Below are positions 10,205 to 19,721 of a DNA stretch of 64,000 bases, one piece after another. Position 1 is the stretch's first letter; each line of letters begins with the position of its first letter. The notes beneath the pieces were generated by a model, which worked only from the letters and a program-made list of their open reading frames with translations, did not search any database and was not told the DNA's origin. The position numbers were made by a program, and so were the translations under genes. Location of the stretch: positions 143,284,144 through 143,348,143 of the forward strand of contig CM054062.1 of NCBI GenBank assembly GCA_028641055.1, written 5' to 3'. The DNA is from Alopecurus myosuroides (Eukaryota; Streptophyta; Magnoliopsida; Poales; Poaceae).

Positions 10205-11559
10205 TCCGTATCTGTCTCACTGGGGATTGCAAGTGCCGTGTGTGGGAATCGGCTGTAGCTGCATGATTGGGCTGGGCTTGGCGGTGGCCACGGGAGAGGA
10301 TAGGGAGTAGGTGGTGAGGGCGTGGCGGCGAAAACGTGCAGCCTGCGGCTGCTTAGACTGCTGCTTAGGTGCGTGGAGACGGTGGCCGACAGCTAGCTTT
10401 CGGAGGCGCAGGACTTGCTGCAGGAGATTGCGGAGCTAGTGTATGTGTTCAGGTCGTTGCCGGAGGGCCTCGCGGCCATGCAGAGACGCCTCAACTGCAG
10501 TATCGTCAACATGCCTATTCTGAAACAGGCTTTCGCCCCCGCTTTATAAACAAAGCAACAACCACCAAACAAACACCGATAAAAACGCAACACCAAACAA
10601 GCCGGGACAGCAGCACACACACCCAAAGAAACGAAAAGAGAAGAAAGAAAGGGGGGCAAAGGCGGATCGACTAAACTACGGTAACCCGTGGCCACTGCAC
10701 CCTCCTAAGAAGTGCCACCATGCTCCTAGCTCCGAATCGCCAAGTACCAAACAACACCTTGAAGAAGGAGAGCCAATGATGCTGCCCGGACTTTCCCCCG
10801 ACACATAGGGAAACGGACGAAAGGTAGCCACGATGCCCTTTAGGAAGGAAAGATGCCACCCACGGGTGGCATCACGTCGGTGCAGCCTAGCCGACAGGGA
10901 TTTCTCCCAAAAAAATCTTATCCACAACCCGAACGATCCGTAAGACAGGAGCCCTTGCAAGAGCGAAGCCTCGCCACCACCAAACAATCCGCCCACGAGC
11001 GTGCGCAACCACAAGCGTGAAGCCGCCATAGTCGTCTCACCGAAGCAGCTAGTCACGAGGTCTGCAAAATGGAGGCAAGGCGAAGATAATATCACGATCA
11101 GCGGGACCGCGGCCGCGCGGGAGGGAACTGCCTCCACCACCCAGGGCGGTAGTCGACCGGATGCAGCAGCAAAGCACACTGGTCCCCGCTAGGTCCGGTC
11201 GACCAAGCGGGCCCGTAAAGCCCCACGGGGCACACTGATCCCAATAAGGTCTAGCCGGGCCCAGATCAGCCCCTTAAAGCTTGTTGCCACGCTGCAACAG
11301 ACCGGCCACAGTCGCCGTTGTCCCGAGCACCATCTACCTCGCCGCCATCTATAAAACGTGAGGGGACCCCAACCCAGATGGGGCCCGCGGGCCTAGATCT
11401 GGGCTGCGAGAACTGGCACTTCCGCTGACCACACGCATCCGGCCAGAATTTGCACCGCCCTGAAGTTCCAGGACCATACCACCGTGGCCGACCACCACCC
11501 AGCCACGGCGGGGCCGTTGTCGCCCTGAGCCGCCGGAAGAACACCGCCCCGCGAGGGCT
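10205..11559. other. Degraded GC-rich repeat DNA with a possible minus-strand LINE tail
   Basis: No intact gene. 10380-10520 has a short coding-like stretch (EAQDLLQEIAELVYVFRSLP) that I cannot assign. From about 10525 the minus strand carries a motif (TTTATAAAGCGGGGGCGAAAGCC) of the kind found at some grass LINE 3' ends, followed rightwards by about 1 kb of GC-rich sequence without an ORF that looks selected. I regard it as a decayed retroelement and rate the assignment as weak. Confidence 0.3.
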
Positions 11560-11822
11560 CCTTAGCGCGCGGGTAGAAGACGGCCGCCGCCGCCGGTACT
11601 ACCGAGCCTCGCTCGGTGGCCCGCGCTGACGCCGGCGGAGGAGGAGGGCGTGGAGGCGGAGGCAGGAGAGGGGGCGGAGCTGGCCGCGCCGGCTGCCGAG
11701 GGGGCGGCGAGGGCGCGAGTACGGAGGGGTTTCCAAACCTCGCTCAGGACCTTGCTTTGTCTGTCTTTATCGTCATCTTTGGCCTCCGCGCTCCGCCCGG
11801 GCTCCGACGATGAGGTCTCCAT
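11560..11822 (-). CDS. Short GC-rich ORF, possible gene 5' fragment
   Basis: An 86-residue minus-strand ORF starting METSSSEPGRSAEAKDDDK and turning into Ala/Ser/Pro-rich sequence. The hydrophilic start looks like a genuine N-terminus, and an AT-rich upstream sequence lies at 11823-12000. The rest may be compositional. No family is recognised; it may be a captured or truncated first exon. Confidence 0.2.
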
Positions 11823-12310
11823 AAGCTAGCTGGTAGATATACCTCATATGTTATATGTACACAGACAAAGCAATTGTACCTACGATCACGTACGTACGTG
11901 TGTGAGGCCATTATGTTTTCACGTACGGGTGTACGGTTACAGGTTTAACGTACGTCGCTCCTGCGCCGACCGGCACCGCTCGTCGTTAATAAAGACGGAC
12001 CACCATGACTACGGATTTTATACACATGCGTACACACCCAGTTGGACTATACGGGTTTCTACAGGGCTTACGAGTTAATTAATCCATTTAATTGGTTATG
12101 ACCATCATGTCCTTTATTTGATACAACTTTTAGAGTGGTTGGCCTTTTTTACAACCGTCTATACTCCTCAATCAAACGGTGATAAAATTAGAGGTACCGA
12201 TCAGAGGTACATGAAAGTACTTGAAAGTACTAACATTGTTTTATTTTTTATCAGATATAAAAGGGTATTACTGTAATTTCTTCTCAGTGGCCCCGGTGGA
12301 TATCCCCTAA
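11823..12310. other. AT-rich spacer left of the Harbinger element
   Basis: No ORF of note. 12190-12290 contains GAGGTACC / AGAGGTAC repeats and AAAAGGGTATTACTGTAATTT. Related short motifs recur at 15075-15175 (GGTACCTCTAGGTACCTC, then GGGGCATCTTTGTCC), so both may be remnants of one MITE family. The last bases, ATATCCCCTAA, are the left flank of the Harbinger insertion. Confidence 0.35.
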
Positions 12311-14347
12311 GGCTGGTACCAATGCACCACACACTCTCACGGGCTATAGCCCCGCCACGTCACCTTTTTTCACCACTCTCACGCCACTCTCACGCCACTC
12401 TCACGGCACGGTGCCAGTGCACGGGCTATAGCCCGGGCTATAGCTTCTCTCTCTGCCACATCAGCTTTTCTCTCTCCTCCACGTCAACATTTATTTTGAA
12501 GATTAAAAACATTGCAAATAATAGAAGAAATTATTTTATTCAACTAAAATTGTACCGATTACATAATAATAAATAAAAATTACATAAAAAATAAAAAAAA
12601 TTACATAATCTAGTTTTGAGCCCACACATGCTCAATCAAATCCTGCTGGAGCTGTGTATACATCGGCGAGTCCTGCATTTCGTTGTCCATCTGAATCCTT
12701 GCTGCTAGGCTTGGTGGTGCATTGGTATGTATTGGAGGGCCGACAGTGCTCGCAACTGTCTCGTAGATGTTCTCCAAATTGGTACCACGCTCATCGTCGA
12801 TGATCATGTTGTGCAGAATGACACATGCACGCATGATCAACCCAAGAGTGCGCCTAGAGTAGGAGCGTCCGGGAACTGCTAAAATGTTGAACCTAGACTT
12901 CAGCACTTCAAATACACACTCCACATCTTTGCGCCAACACGATTGCGCAGCAGTGAAGACACGTTGCTTTTCACTTTGTGGAAGAGTAACACCCTTCATG
13001 AACACCGGCCAGGAGGGGTAGATGCCGTCGGCAAGGTAGTAACCCCTGTTGTACTGGTGTCCATTCACCGTGAAGTTCACTATGGGTGCTTCTCCTCTAA
13101 GCACATCCGTGAACAATGGCGACTGATTGAGCACATTGATGTCGTTGTTGGACCCGGCGACTCCAAAAAAAGCATGCCAGATCCAACGATCATACGACGC
13201 AACGGCTTCTAAGATTATGGTAGGGTGTTTGATGTCTCCCCTTGTGAACTGACCGGCATGCGCAACTGGGCAGTTCCTCCACTGCCAATGCATGCAATCT
13301 ATGCTCCCTAGCATGTCCGGAAAGCCGCGCTCCTCGGCTTTCGCTAACAGACGCTGATTATCCGCGACGTTAGGTCGACGGTAAAACTCTTCCCCGTAAC
13401 AGTCGATGATGCCCTCACAGAATTCATCTAGACAGTCTGACGAAGTTTGTCTAGCTAACTTAAGCCACTCATCTATCGTATCAGCACCGGATCCATAAGC
13501 TAACAGACGCAACGCCGCAGTACACTTTTGTAGCGGAGAAAAACCAGCACGGTCCAGAGCATCATATCTTTGGGTGAAAGCCGGAGAGTATTCACCCAAT
13601 CTATCCACAATGCGTAGAGAAAGGGATCGCCTCATCCGATACCTTCGCCGGAAGAAGCTCGGAGGATAAGCGCAGTTGGTGGCGAAGTAGTCGTCGTAGA
13701 GCCGCTCGTGGGCGCCAACACGATCACGCCTGATGAACTCTCGACGGCGTCGCGGCGGTCTTGGCACCGCTTGGATCGCCGCCTCGTACTCGGCCTCCAT
13801 TGCGGCCTGCATTGCGGCGAGCATCTCACCCTCCACTCCCTCGCTCGAATCGCTGCTGCTTGACGAAGACATGGCGTCGAGAGGGTGGAAATGAAGAGTA
13901 GAGAGGATGAAGTCGGTGTGGAATGAGTGCAGCATATGAGGGGGTATTTATAGGAGGGATCAGCTGAAAATTTCAATTTTTTCGAATTTTTTTTCCAATT
14001 TTTTTGACAGCAACGGTAACCCCCAACGGCTAGCTGACGTGGACCAATAGGGGGGCGCCACGTCAGCTAGCCGTTGCCCCCAAACGGCTAGCCACTCTCG
14101 CCCCTCCTCTCGCCCGGGCCGGCCCAACGCCCCGCCCACTCTCTCGCCCTCTCGCCCCCCCTCTCGCCCCGGGCCGCCGCTATCGCCCCGCCTACGCGGG
14201 CGGGAAGCCGGGCGGTAGCGCCCTGTCGCCGGGCGACCCCGACAGCGCCCGGCGCCTCCCTCCCGCCCCCCTACTCGCCTCCTCTCGCCCGCCACCAGGC
14301 GATAGGCGCCCCTCTCGCCCCCGTAATCGCCCCGGTTGGCACCAGCC
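12311..14347 (-). mobile_element. PIF/Harbinger DNA transposon, apparently complete
   Basis: The left end GGCTGGTACCAA and the right end TTGGCACCAGCC form terminal inverted repeats of about 12 bp with one mismatch. The element is flanked by TAA at 12308-12310 and 14348-14350, the 3-bp T-A-rich duplication expected for the superfamily. It is about 2.04 kb and has one long transposase ORF on the minus strand. Subterminal regions hold repeated CACTCTCACG (left) and CGCCCCTCTCGCC (right), which could bind transposase. The usual second ORF with a Myb-like DNA-binding domain, seen in Pong-type relatives, is missing. Mobility would therefore need that protein from elsewhere, or this family has dispensed with it. 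Confidence 0.9.
12610..13872 (-). CDS. PIF/Harbinger transposase (HARBI1/ALP1-like DDE nuclease)
   Basis: An uninterrupted ORF. The start chosen is the second methionine (13872, MSSSSSSDSSEG), giving 420 residues; an upstream in-frame ATG at 13935 adds 21. The N-terminus is Ser/acidic and the rest matches the plant transposon protein family, with GFSPLQKCTAALRLLAYG, NVADNQRLLAKAEERGFP and FGVAGSNNDINVLNQSPLF. Catalytic residues fit DDE: Asp in GSIDCMHW (residue 192), Asp in LADGIYPSWP (282) and Glu in DVECVFEVLKSRF (318). It would cut at the element ends, normally with a Myb-like partner. A domesticated ALP1-like role is unlikely because it still sits between TIRs. No frame breaks are seen. 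Confidence 0.93.
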   Translation of the reverse strand: MSSSSSSDSSEGVEGEMLAAMQAAMEAEYEAAIQAVPRPPRRRREFIRRDRVGAHERLYDDYFATNCAYPPSFFRRRYRMRRSLSLRIVDRLGEYSPAFTQRYDALDRAGFSPLQKCTAALRLLAYGSGADTIDEWLKLARQTSSDCLDEFCEGIIDCYGEEFYRRPNVADNQRLLAKAEERGFPDMLGSIDCMHWQWRNCPVAHAGQFTRGDIKHPTIILEAVASYDRWIWHAFFGVAGSNNDINVLNQSPLFTDVLRGEAPIVNFTVNGHQYNRGYYLADGIYPSWPVFMKGVTLPQSEKQRVFTAAQSCWRKDVECVFEVLKSRFNILAVPGRSYSRRTLGLIMRACVILHNMIIDDERGTNLENIYETVASTVGPPIHTNAPPSLAARIQMDNEMQDSPMYTQLQQDLIEHVWAQN

Positions 14348-14350
14348 TAA

Positions 14351-14950
14351 TCTCACACTCTTTCTCACCGGTGAAAATTTTCCTCAACTTTCTCGCTCCC
14401 GAGCTCCCAATCCCCACCCGAATCGGCGGCGCGGCGGCAGGAGTATTGGCCATGGCGCCCAAATCGGCGGCGCGGTGGCGTTTCCCTCCCCACCTCCCAA
14501 CGCCGCCGACAGCAGGTGCCTTGGCCATGGCGCCCAAATCGGCGGCAGCGCGTTCGAGCGGTCAGGGCCGCGGAGGAGAAGGTCGGGGCGAGGTCCGGCC
14601 GGCAGATGCGGGCTGCACTGTCGCCACCCCAATCAGCCTAGAAGAGCTCGACGGCGGCCTGGTTCCCACAGATGAGGAGGAGCCGGCGTTCGGCTGGGGC
14701 GGGAGGAGAAGGTGGCCGACGCCGACCTGGTACTCGCGCCGCCGTGTGCGTGGTCGAGATGGCATACGCCGCCGGCAGTAGGTGTCTTGGCCATGGCGCC
14801 CAAATCAGCGCCGCCGCGTCGTTTTCCTCCCCGTCGCCGTACTCGAACTGCCACTACCAGATATCCCCTAATCTCACACTCTCTCTCAACGTCGTTTCCC
14901 ACCCCACCACCCCACCTCCGTGGTGGCCAGCAGCAGAAGCCGGCCGTATG
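14351..14950 (+). other. GC-rich repetitive segment, possible 5' exon of the FAR1-like locus
   Basis: A segment near TTGGCCATGGCGCCCAAATC occurs three times (about 14446, 14520 and 14789), each followed by a Gly/Ala- or Arg-coding GC-rich tract. TAATCTCACACTCT occurs at 14348 and again at 14871. This is a local partial duplication. Several ORFs are open here in all frames because of composition; none matches a known protein. It could be an untranslated first exon of the downstream FAR1-related gene. Confidence 0.4.
14862..14883. repeat. Unoccupied (empty-site) copy of the Harbinger target
   Basis: ATATCCCCTAA joined directly to TCTCACACTCT is found here. The same two halves flank the Harbinger element (ATATCCCCTAA at 12300-12310 and TAATCTCACACTCT at 14348-14361), with the TAA present twice. 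This is a related empty site and supports insertion at a single TAA. Confidence 0.75.
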
Positions 14951-16696
14951 TGAGCATTCAGATTGTCTTGCTTGTTGATGTTTCAATATGCTCTTTTGCT
15001 GAATTTTACCTGAATGTATAACTTTGTTTGGCTGAAGCTTTTATAAATATGAGCTCTACTATGGTGATTGTGTAGGTACCCGCGGTACCTCTAGGTACCT
15101 CTGCCGGTGATTTTTGTGAGCCGTTGATTTAGACAATTATGAAGAAAAATGAAGTTTATTAACACAGGGGCATCTTTGTCCATGTAAGGATTGTGCTGTC
15201 GTCCCCATCCCCGCAATCTGCTCCTACCCAATCTCGTGAAACGGCGGCGACGAGGAGACACGCCCGCTCTTCCCCGGAGGCCTGGACGAGTCACCAGCAC
15301 ACAGACGCCGTCCCCCCGCCCAGCCCCCCACCCCCACCCCACCCACACATGCCGCCACTGCGCCTGTCTCCGCCGCGCCGCCTTCCCTATCCTCTTCGTC
15401 GCCGCCGTGCGTGGCGCCACCGTCGCCAAGCCCCGCCGACTCGCCCTCATCTCTCCGTGCTTGGCGCCATCGTCGCCCCTAGCGTGGTCACCTTCTCGTC
15501 CTCGAGGCCGCCGTCGTCGATTGCCGCCTTCGGGCTGACAGGTATGGCAGGCATCGCCCCTCCCATCTCCTCCTCCTCCTCCTCCCCCATTGTCTCCTTC
15601 CCGTAGATCGACGACGGCAGGTGCGGGATGCCGGTGTGCTCCTCGGTGGCAGCAGAGCCACACCGGTGTGCTCCTCAGCGGCATTGGAGCCACCCCGGTG
15701 GCCATGGGGCTTCCTCTTTTTTAATTTTTCTTCTGAATATACGGATTTAAACTATGGCCCATTTCCCCTTTTTCTTCTCAATTAGATATGACAATCTATT
15801 GGCCACGGGCCAAAAATGATTTCTAGTATCTGGCTATTCTTTCACCTAGCTATAGCTAATGGCCTGAGATTAGCAATCAAGTTTATAAAAGATCGTTGCG
15901 AAATCACAGTAAACCATTACCATGGGTATTTCACCTAAGGGGAAAACGATCAACAAAATAAATTGTAGTTGTCTAAAACCAGAAGCTCTCAACAGCTCGC
16001 CTCCCTAGTATGTAAGTGCTACAAAATTCATACAAATGGCTGAGAAGAGACGATGGCCGAGCCACAGGATGGGTTGATGGGACCTCCGTTTTGCTGCTAC
16101 TTAAATAAGGTGATGACATAGTACAACAGGAGTGTGGTGGTGAACTTGCAGAAAAAATGTACATGGCTATCAGGCCTACATATACGTTGTAAATTTCATC
16201 CATTGACCACTTCAAAGACACACTTGTGTATCTAAATTGAGGAGCAATTAGCATAGATAAAATGTGAACTACAGTCTACATGATGTGGATGATGTCATCA
16301 GGAGAAAAACGATTCTGTGATATTGTTTGTGGTCACCGATGGCTAGCACTTCATTTTGTTTCCAGTAAAAGATAATGTTTGAATATTTTGTACTTGAATT
16401 TTCCTCTTATGTTCACCTCCATTTATACAATCTGTAGTATTTCTTTTTTCAACCGGCACGGCAATATTCTTCCCTGGGCACATTCGTCTAGTTAGGATGG
16501 TTCTCAAATTCTTAATGTCAAGCTAAGCATGCATTTGCTGTGAGGGTTGTGGATGTCACTTCTGTAACTAATTCAACCATTTTCATGTCCAGTACCATTC
16601 AATTCCGATTCAGTAGCTCTTTTCGGATAATTATTTTGGTAATTCACTTCCGCCACTTTATTGACTTTGAATTGTTAATTTGATATGCAGGAAGAC
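14951..16696 (+). other. Intron-like and GC-rich sequence upstream of the FAR1-like exon
   Basis: 15190-15606 is a GC-rich block with open frames in several phases and no recognisable protein. 15700-16680 is AT-rich and looks intronic. It ends in a pyrimidine-rich stretch and ATATGCAG (16683-16690), a credible splice acceptor six bases before the FAR1-like start codon. No gene is assigned here. Confidence 0.45.
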
Positions 16697-18131
16697 ATGG
16701 CCGACAACAGTGAAGAGTCCATTTTTGAATTCCTTGACATTGTCAACAGGATGTTTGATAGCGAGGAAGAAGGTTTTCTGTTCTATAACAATTATGCTCG
16801 TGAGAAAGGTGTTAGTGTGCGGAAAGGATATGTTGAGTGGGATGGAGCAAACAGAGAGATAATTTTGAGGAAACTTGTTTGCGGTCGTGAAGGTTGTCGC
16901 GATGAGAAGCACATGAAGAGGAAGAGAGAAGATAGGAAGAGGACGCCACGCAATATCACTCATGTTGGGTGTAAAGCAAAACTTGTCATTGCAAGAGTCG
17001 AGGACACTGGGAGGTGGTTTGTGAAGGATTTCATGGATGAGAACACCCATCCTCTAGCCCGAGGGGACCTTTCTTCCCTGTTGCGTTCACATAGAAGAAT
17101 CATAGACGCGAAGAAAGCGGACATTATAGAGATGGAAATATCTGGGATGCCGAAATACAAAATCATGGATGTATTGTGCATGCAGTATGGTGGATATGAT
17201 CAGGTTGGATACACGATGAGGGACATCTATAATTTCTGCCATCAGTACAAGCAGGAAACAATTGCTGCAGGTGATGCTCAGACGGTGATCCGCCACATGA
17301 TAGCGCGGCAAGAGAGAGATCCAAATTTTTTCTTCAAGTATTTGGTTGATACAGATGGACATCTCAAGGGATTGCTCTGGTCCGATAGTCAATCCCGGCT
17401 TGACTACGAGGCTTTTGGCGATGTTGTTGTTTTTGATAGCACATACAGGACGAATAAGTATAATCTTCCATTTGTGCCATTTGTTGGGGTAAATCACCAC
17501 CGCAGCACTGTTATTTTTGGATGTGGTATTATTTCTCATGAAACTAACGATGCGTACGAGTGGTTATTGAGGATCTTTTTTGCTGCCATGTCCCAGAAGC
17601 ATCTGATATGCGTGATCAAATGTATCAGATGAGGAAGCTGTGGTGTGCTCCATATCCGGTGGGACGCTGTTTCTTAGGATTGAGCAGTAATCAGCGGAGT
17701 GAGAGCCTATACTCTGTGCTACATACACATCTCGAGGGTAATATGACGTTGTTTAGAATGCTTGAGCATTTCGAGCGGTGCCTTTCCACACGACGCTTGA
17801 ACGAGGCGATCCTAGACATCGTGGCCTTGCAGTCTGTTCCATTTACGGACGCGGATGCTTCTAGTCTTGAGAGACACGCCGCAAAAGTTTTCACGCCTTG
17901 TATGTTTCGGTTGGTTAAATGGAGCATAGATGCAGTCAGCAAATGTTTTATCAGTGAGATAGAAGATGGAAGCGATACTACGTATGTTGTGGCTAAGAAG
18001 GATAGAAGAGAGAAGAAGTTTGAAGTGCGTTGTGAGGACAGGAAAGGTACTTTGTACAAGATCAGTTGTTCTTGCCGTAACCTGGAATGCGTAGGCACAC
18101 CATGCTCCGACATATTGTACGTGTTGGGAAC
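16697..18131 (+). pseudogene. FAR1/FHY3-related gene, 5' part, with internal deletion and gypsy insertion
   Basis: FAR1-related proteins derive from MULE transposases and act as transcription factors. ATG 16697 opens MADNSEESIFEFLD, followed by the FAR1 DNA-binding domain (EEGFLFYNNYAREKGVSVRK, then CKAKLVIARVED). The MULE DDE region starts at QTVIRHMIARQERDPNFFFK and GDVVVFDSTYRTNKYNLPF. Near 17605 the coding frame jumps from AAMSQKH to RDQMYQMRKLW, so the second half of the DDE region is deleted and the frame is lost. 17620-18131 gives GRCFLGLSSNQRSESLYSVL and the SWIM finger CSCRNLECVGTPCSDILYVL, in which the usual His is Asp. The gypsy element splits the gene directly after this point. 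Confidence 0.88.
18127..18131. repeat. Gypsy target-site duplication, left copy (GGAAC)
   Basis: GGAAC occurs immediately before the TG of the left LTR and again immediately after the CA of the right LTR (33467-33471). A 5-bp duplication is standard for Ty3/gypsy integrases. Confidence 0.95.
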
Positions 18132-19016
18132 TGTCGTGGTGGTGTCACGGCAGATGCCATGGGATGGCTAAAGATGTGGGGACGAAGGACGCTGGAGGTG
18201 CTCGGGGAGGGATCACACGACGAGTAGCCGCGTGAGGTACGAAGTAAACACTGCAAACAACACGATCTACCCAGGTTCAGGGCCCTCGTGAGGAGGTAAA
18301 ACCCCTACTCCTGCCTTTCCTTGTGTATTTTGGTATCTCACCGAGTAGCCACAGTACAAGGTTCTTGCTACCGAGTAGCCACTCTCCTCTAGATGATGAA
18401 CCAGGTCAAGAACTAGGGTTCCCAGTATGCGATCTAGGTCAAGATGTGTTCGATCCTCACGCAGGAGGCGGCGGGGCACCTTATATACATGGTGCCCAGC
18501 CGGATACGTCCAAACATGGACAAGTGTCGACATAGTGTGCACATCGTCCTTCTTCCGGGTTCCCGCTGACAGCTTTGGTTCCTAACCTTGGCTTCATCTG
18601 GAAAGTCGTTGGGCAAAACTAGGGGACACACTGGTATCACTGTACCTAAGCACAGAGTAGGCCCCCCTTATCCTGCCACGGCCTGCTTCCATGCTGTCAC
18701 TGTCAGGCAGGCCGGTCCCAGGTGAACAGTAGTTCGAATGCTGCCAAGTACGGACCCAGGATACGCGGGATCCTGTGTCAGAACGGCTCCTTTGACTTTC
18801 TGGCCCGAGTAGGTTCCCGCCAATTGTACTCGGGCCAACTCTTCTACTCGAAAGGACAGAACTTGATTGGTATCTCCTTCTGGTCATCTTGAGGTGAGAC
18901 CGAGTAGCAGTCGACCGGGTAGCGAGTACCGGGTAGTCGGCTACTCGACCAAACCTCTCTTCTGTAAGACGCCTTTACCACTTGCCTTTACCCTACTCGG
19001 GGGTAGCCCCCCGACA
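18132..19016 (-). repeat. Gypsy 3' LTR (left on + strand, 885 bp)
   Basis: Begins TGTCGTGGTGGTGTC and ends GCCCCCCGACA, giving TG...CA termini. It contains many CGAGTAG / CTACTCG heptamers and a TATATA motif at about 18482. Its sequence matches the right LTR apart from six substitutions and lack of the 13-bp duplication. Confidence 0.97.
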
Positions 19017-19546
19017 GCAGTCCCCGAAGCTAGTTGAGTCTTGCGAACTCGTTCACTAGGCTCTGGCAGCTTAAAACCAATCTTTGCCTCATAGCCCTTG
19101 AACCTCAAGATGCCGAGTAAAAGACCTCCGAGTGGTATTCTGACAAGTACCTTGAGTCTTGTGTCTTCCGAGTAACACCAGCCTTCTATTCGGCGACCGA
19201 GTAAAAAGACTTAAAGAATTTCTTCTCTGGCACCTCTGCAGCGCAGAGCACCATCCAGCCGTCCGTGCCGCAACCGGACGCGTGTCAAGCATCCACGACC
19301 CTGTCGTTTCGCTACCCACGACCCATCGTGCCACGCGCCCAGTTTTCACGGGGCGGGCCCACCGGCTCGTTATGTCCCATCAATCGTAATAATAGGCCAC
19401 GATTTAGTCGTGGGATCCACTGTGGCCGTTACGCGCGCGTTCCGCGCTTGCGTGCGTTTCTATCCGGCCACAGGCCCCACCACACAGCAATCATGGCCAC
19501 AATTGATCCCACTACGCCGATGGTAACGGTAAACCCGCGGAGAGGG

Positions 19547-19554
19547 TATAAATA
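19547..19554 (+). promoter_or_regulatory. TATA box of the antisense gene
   Basis: TATAAATA lies in a GC-rich setting 168 bp upstream of the antisense-gene ATG (19722), inside the internal region just past the 3' LTR. The spacing would allow a 5' leader of about 130-140 bases. It suggests the antisense gene has its own promoter and does not depend on LTR read-through. Confidence 0.65.
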
Positions 19555-19721
19555 CCCCCGCCGGTAACTTCCTTTTCCCCTTCCCTTGCACTATTCCTCT
19601 TTCGTCCTCCGCTTTCCTCCGCCACCGAGCTCTCCGCCGCCGCGCAAGCTTTCACGCCGCCGCGGACTCAATTCGCCCAACCAACTCCGTCCAATTTCTT
19701 CCACTCCTCCTACTTGCAACG

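Noticed and set aside
15091..15705. Overlapping GC-rich ORFs on both strands as genes
   Set aside because: They are open in several frames at once owing to base composition, and none resembles a protein family.
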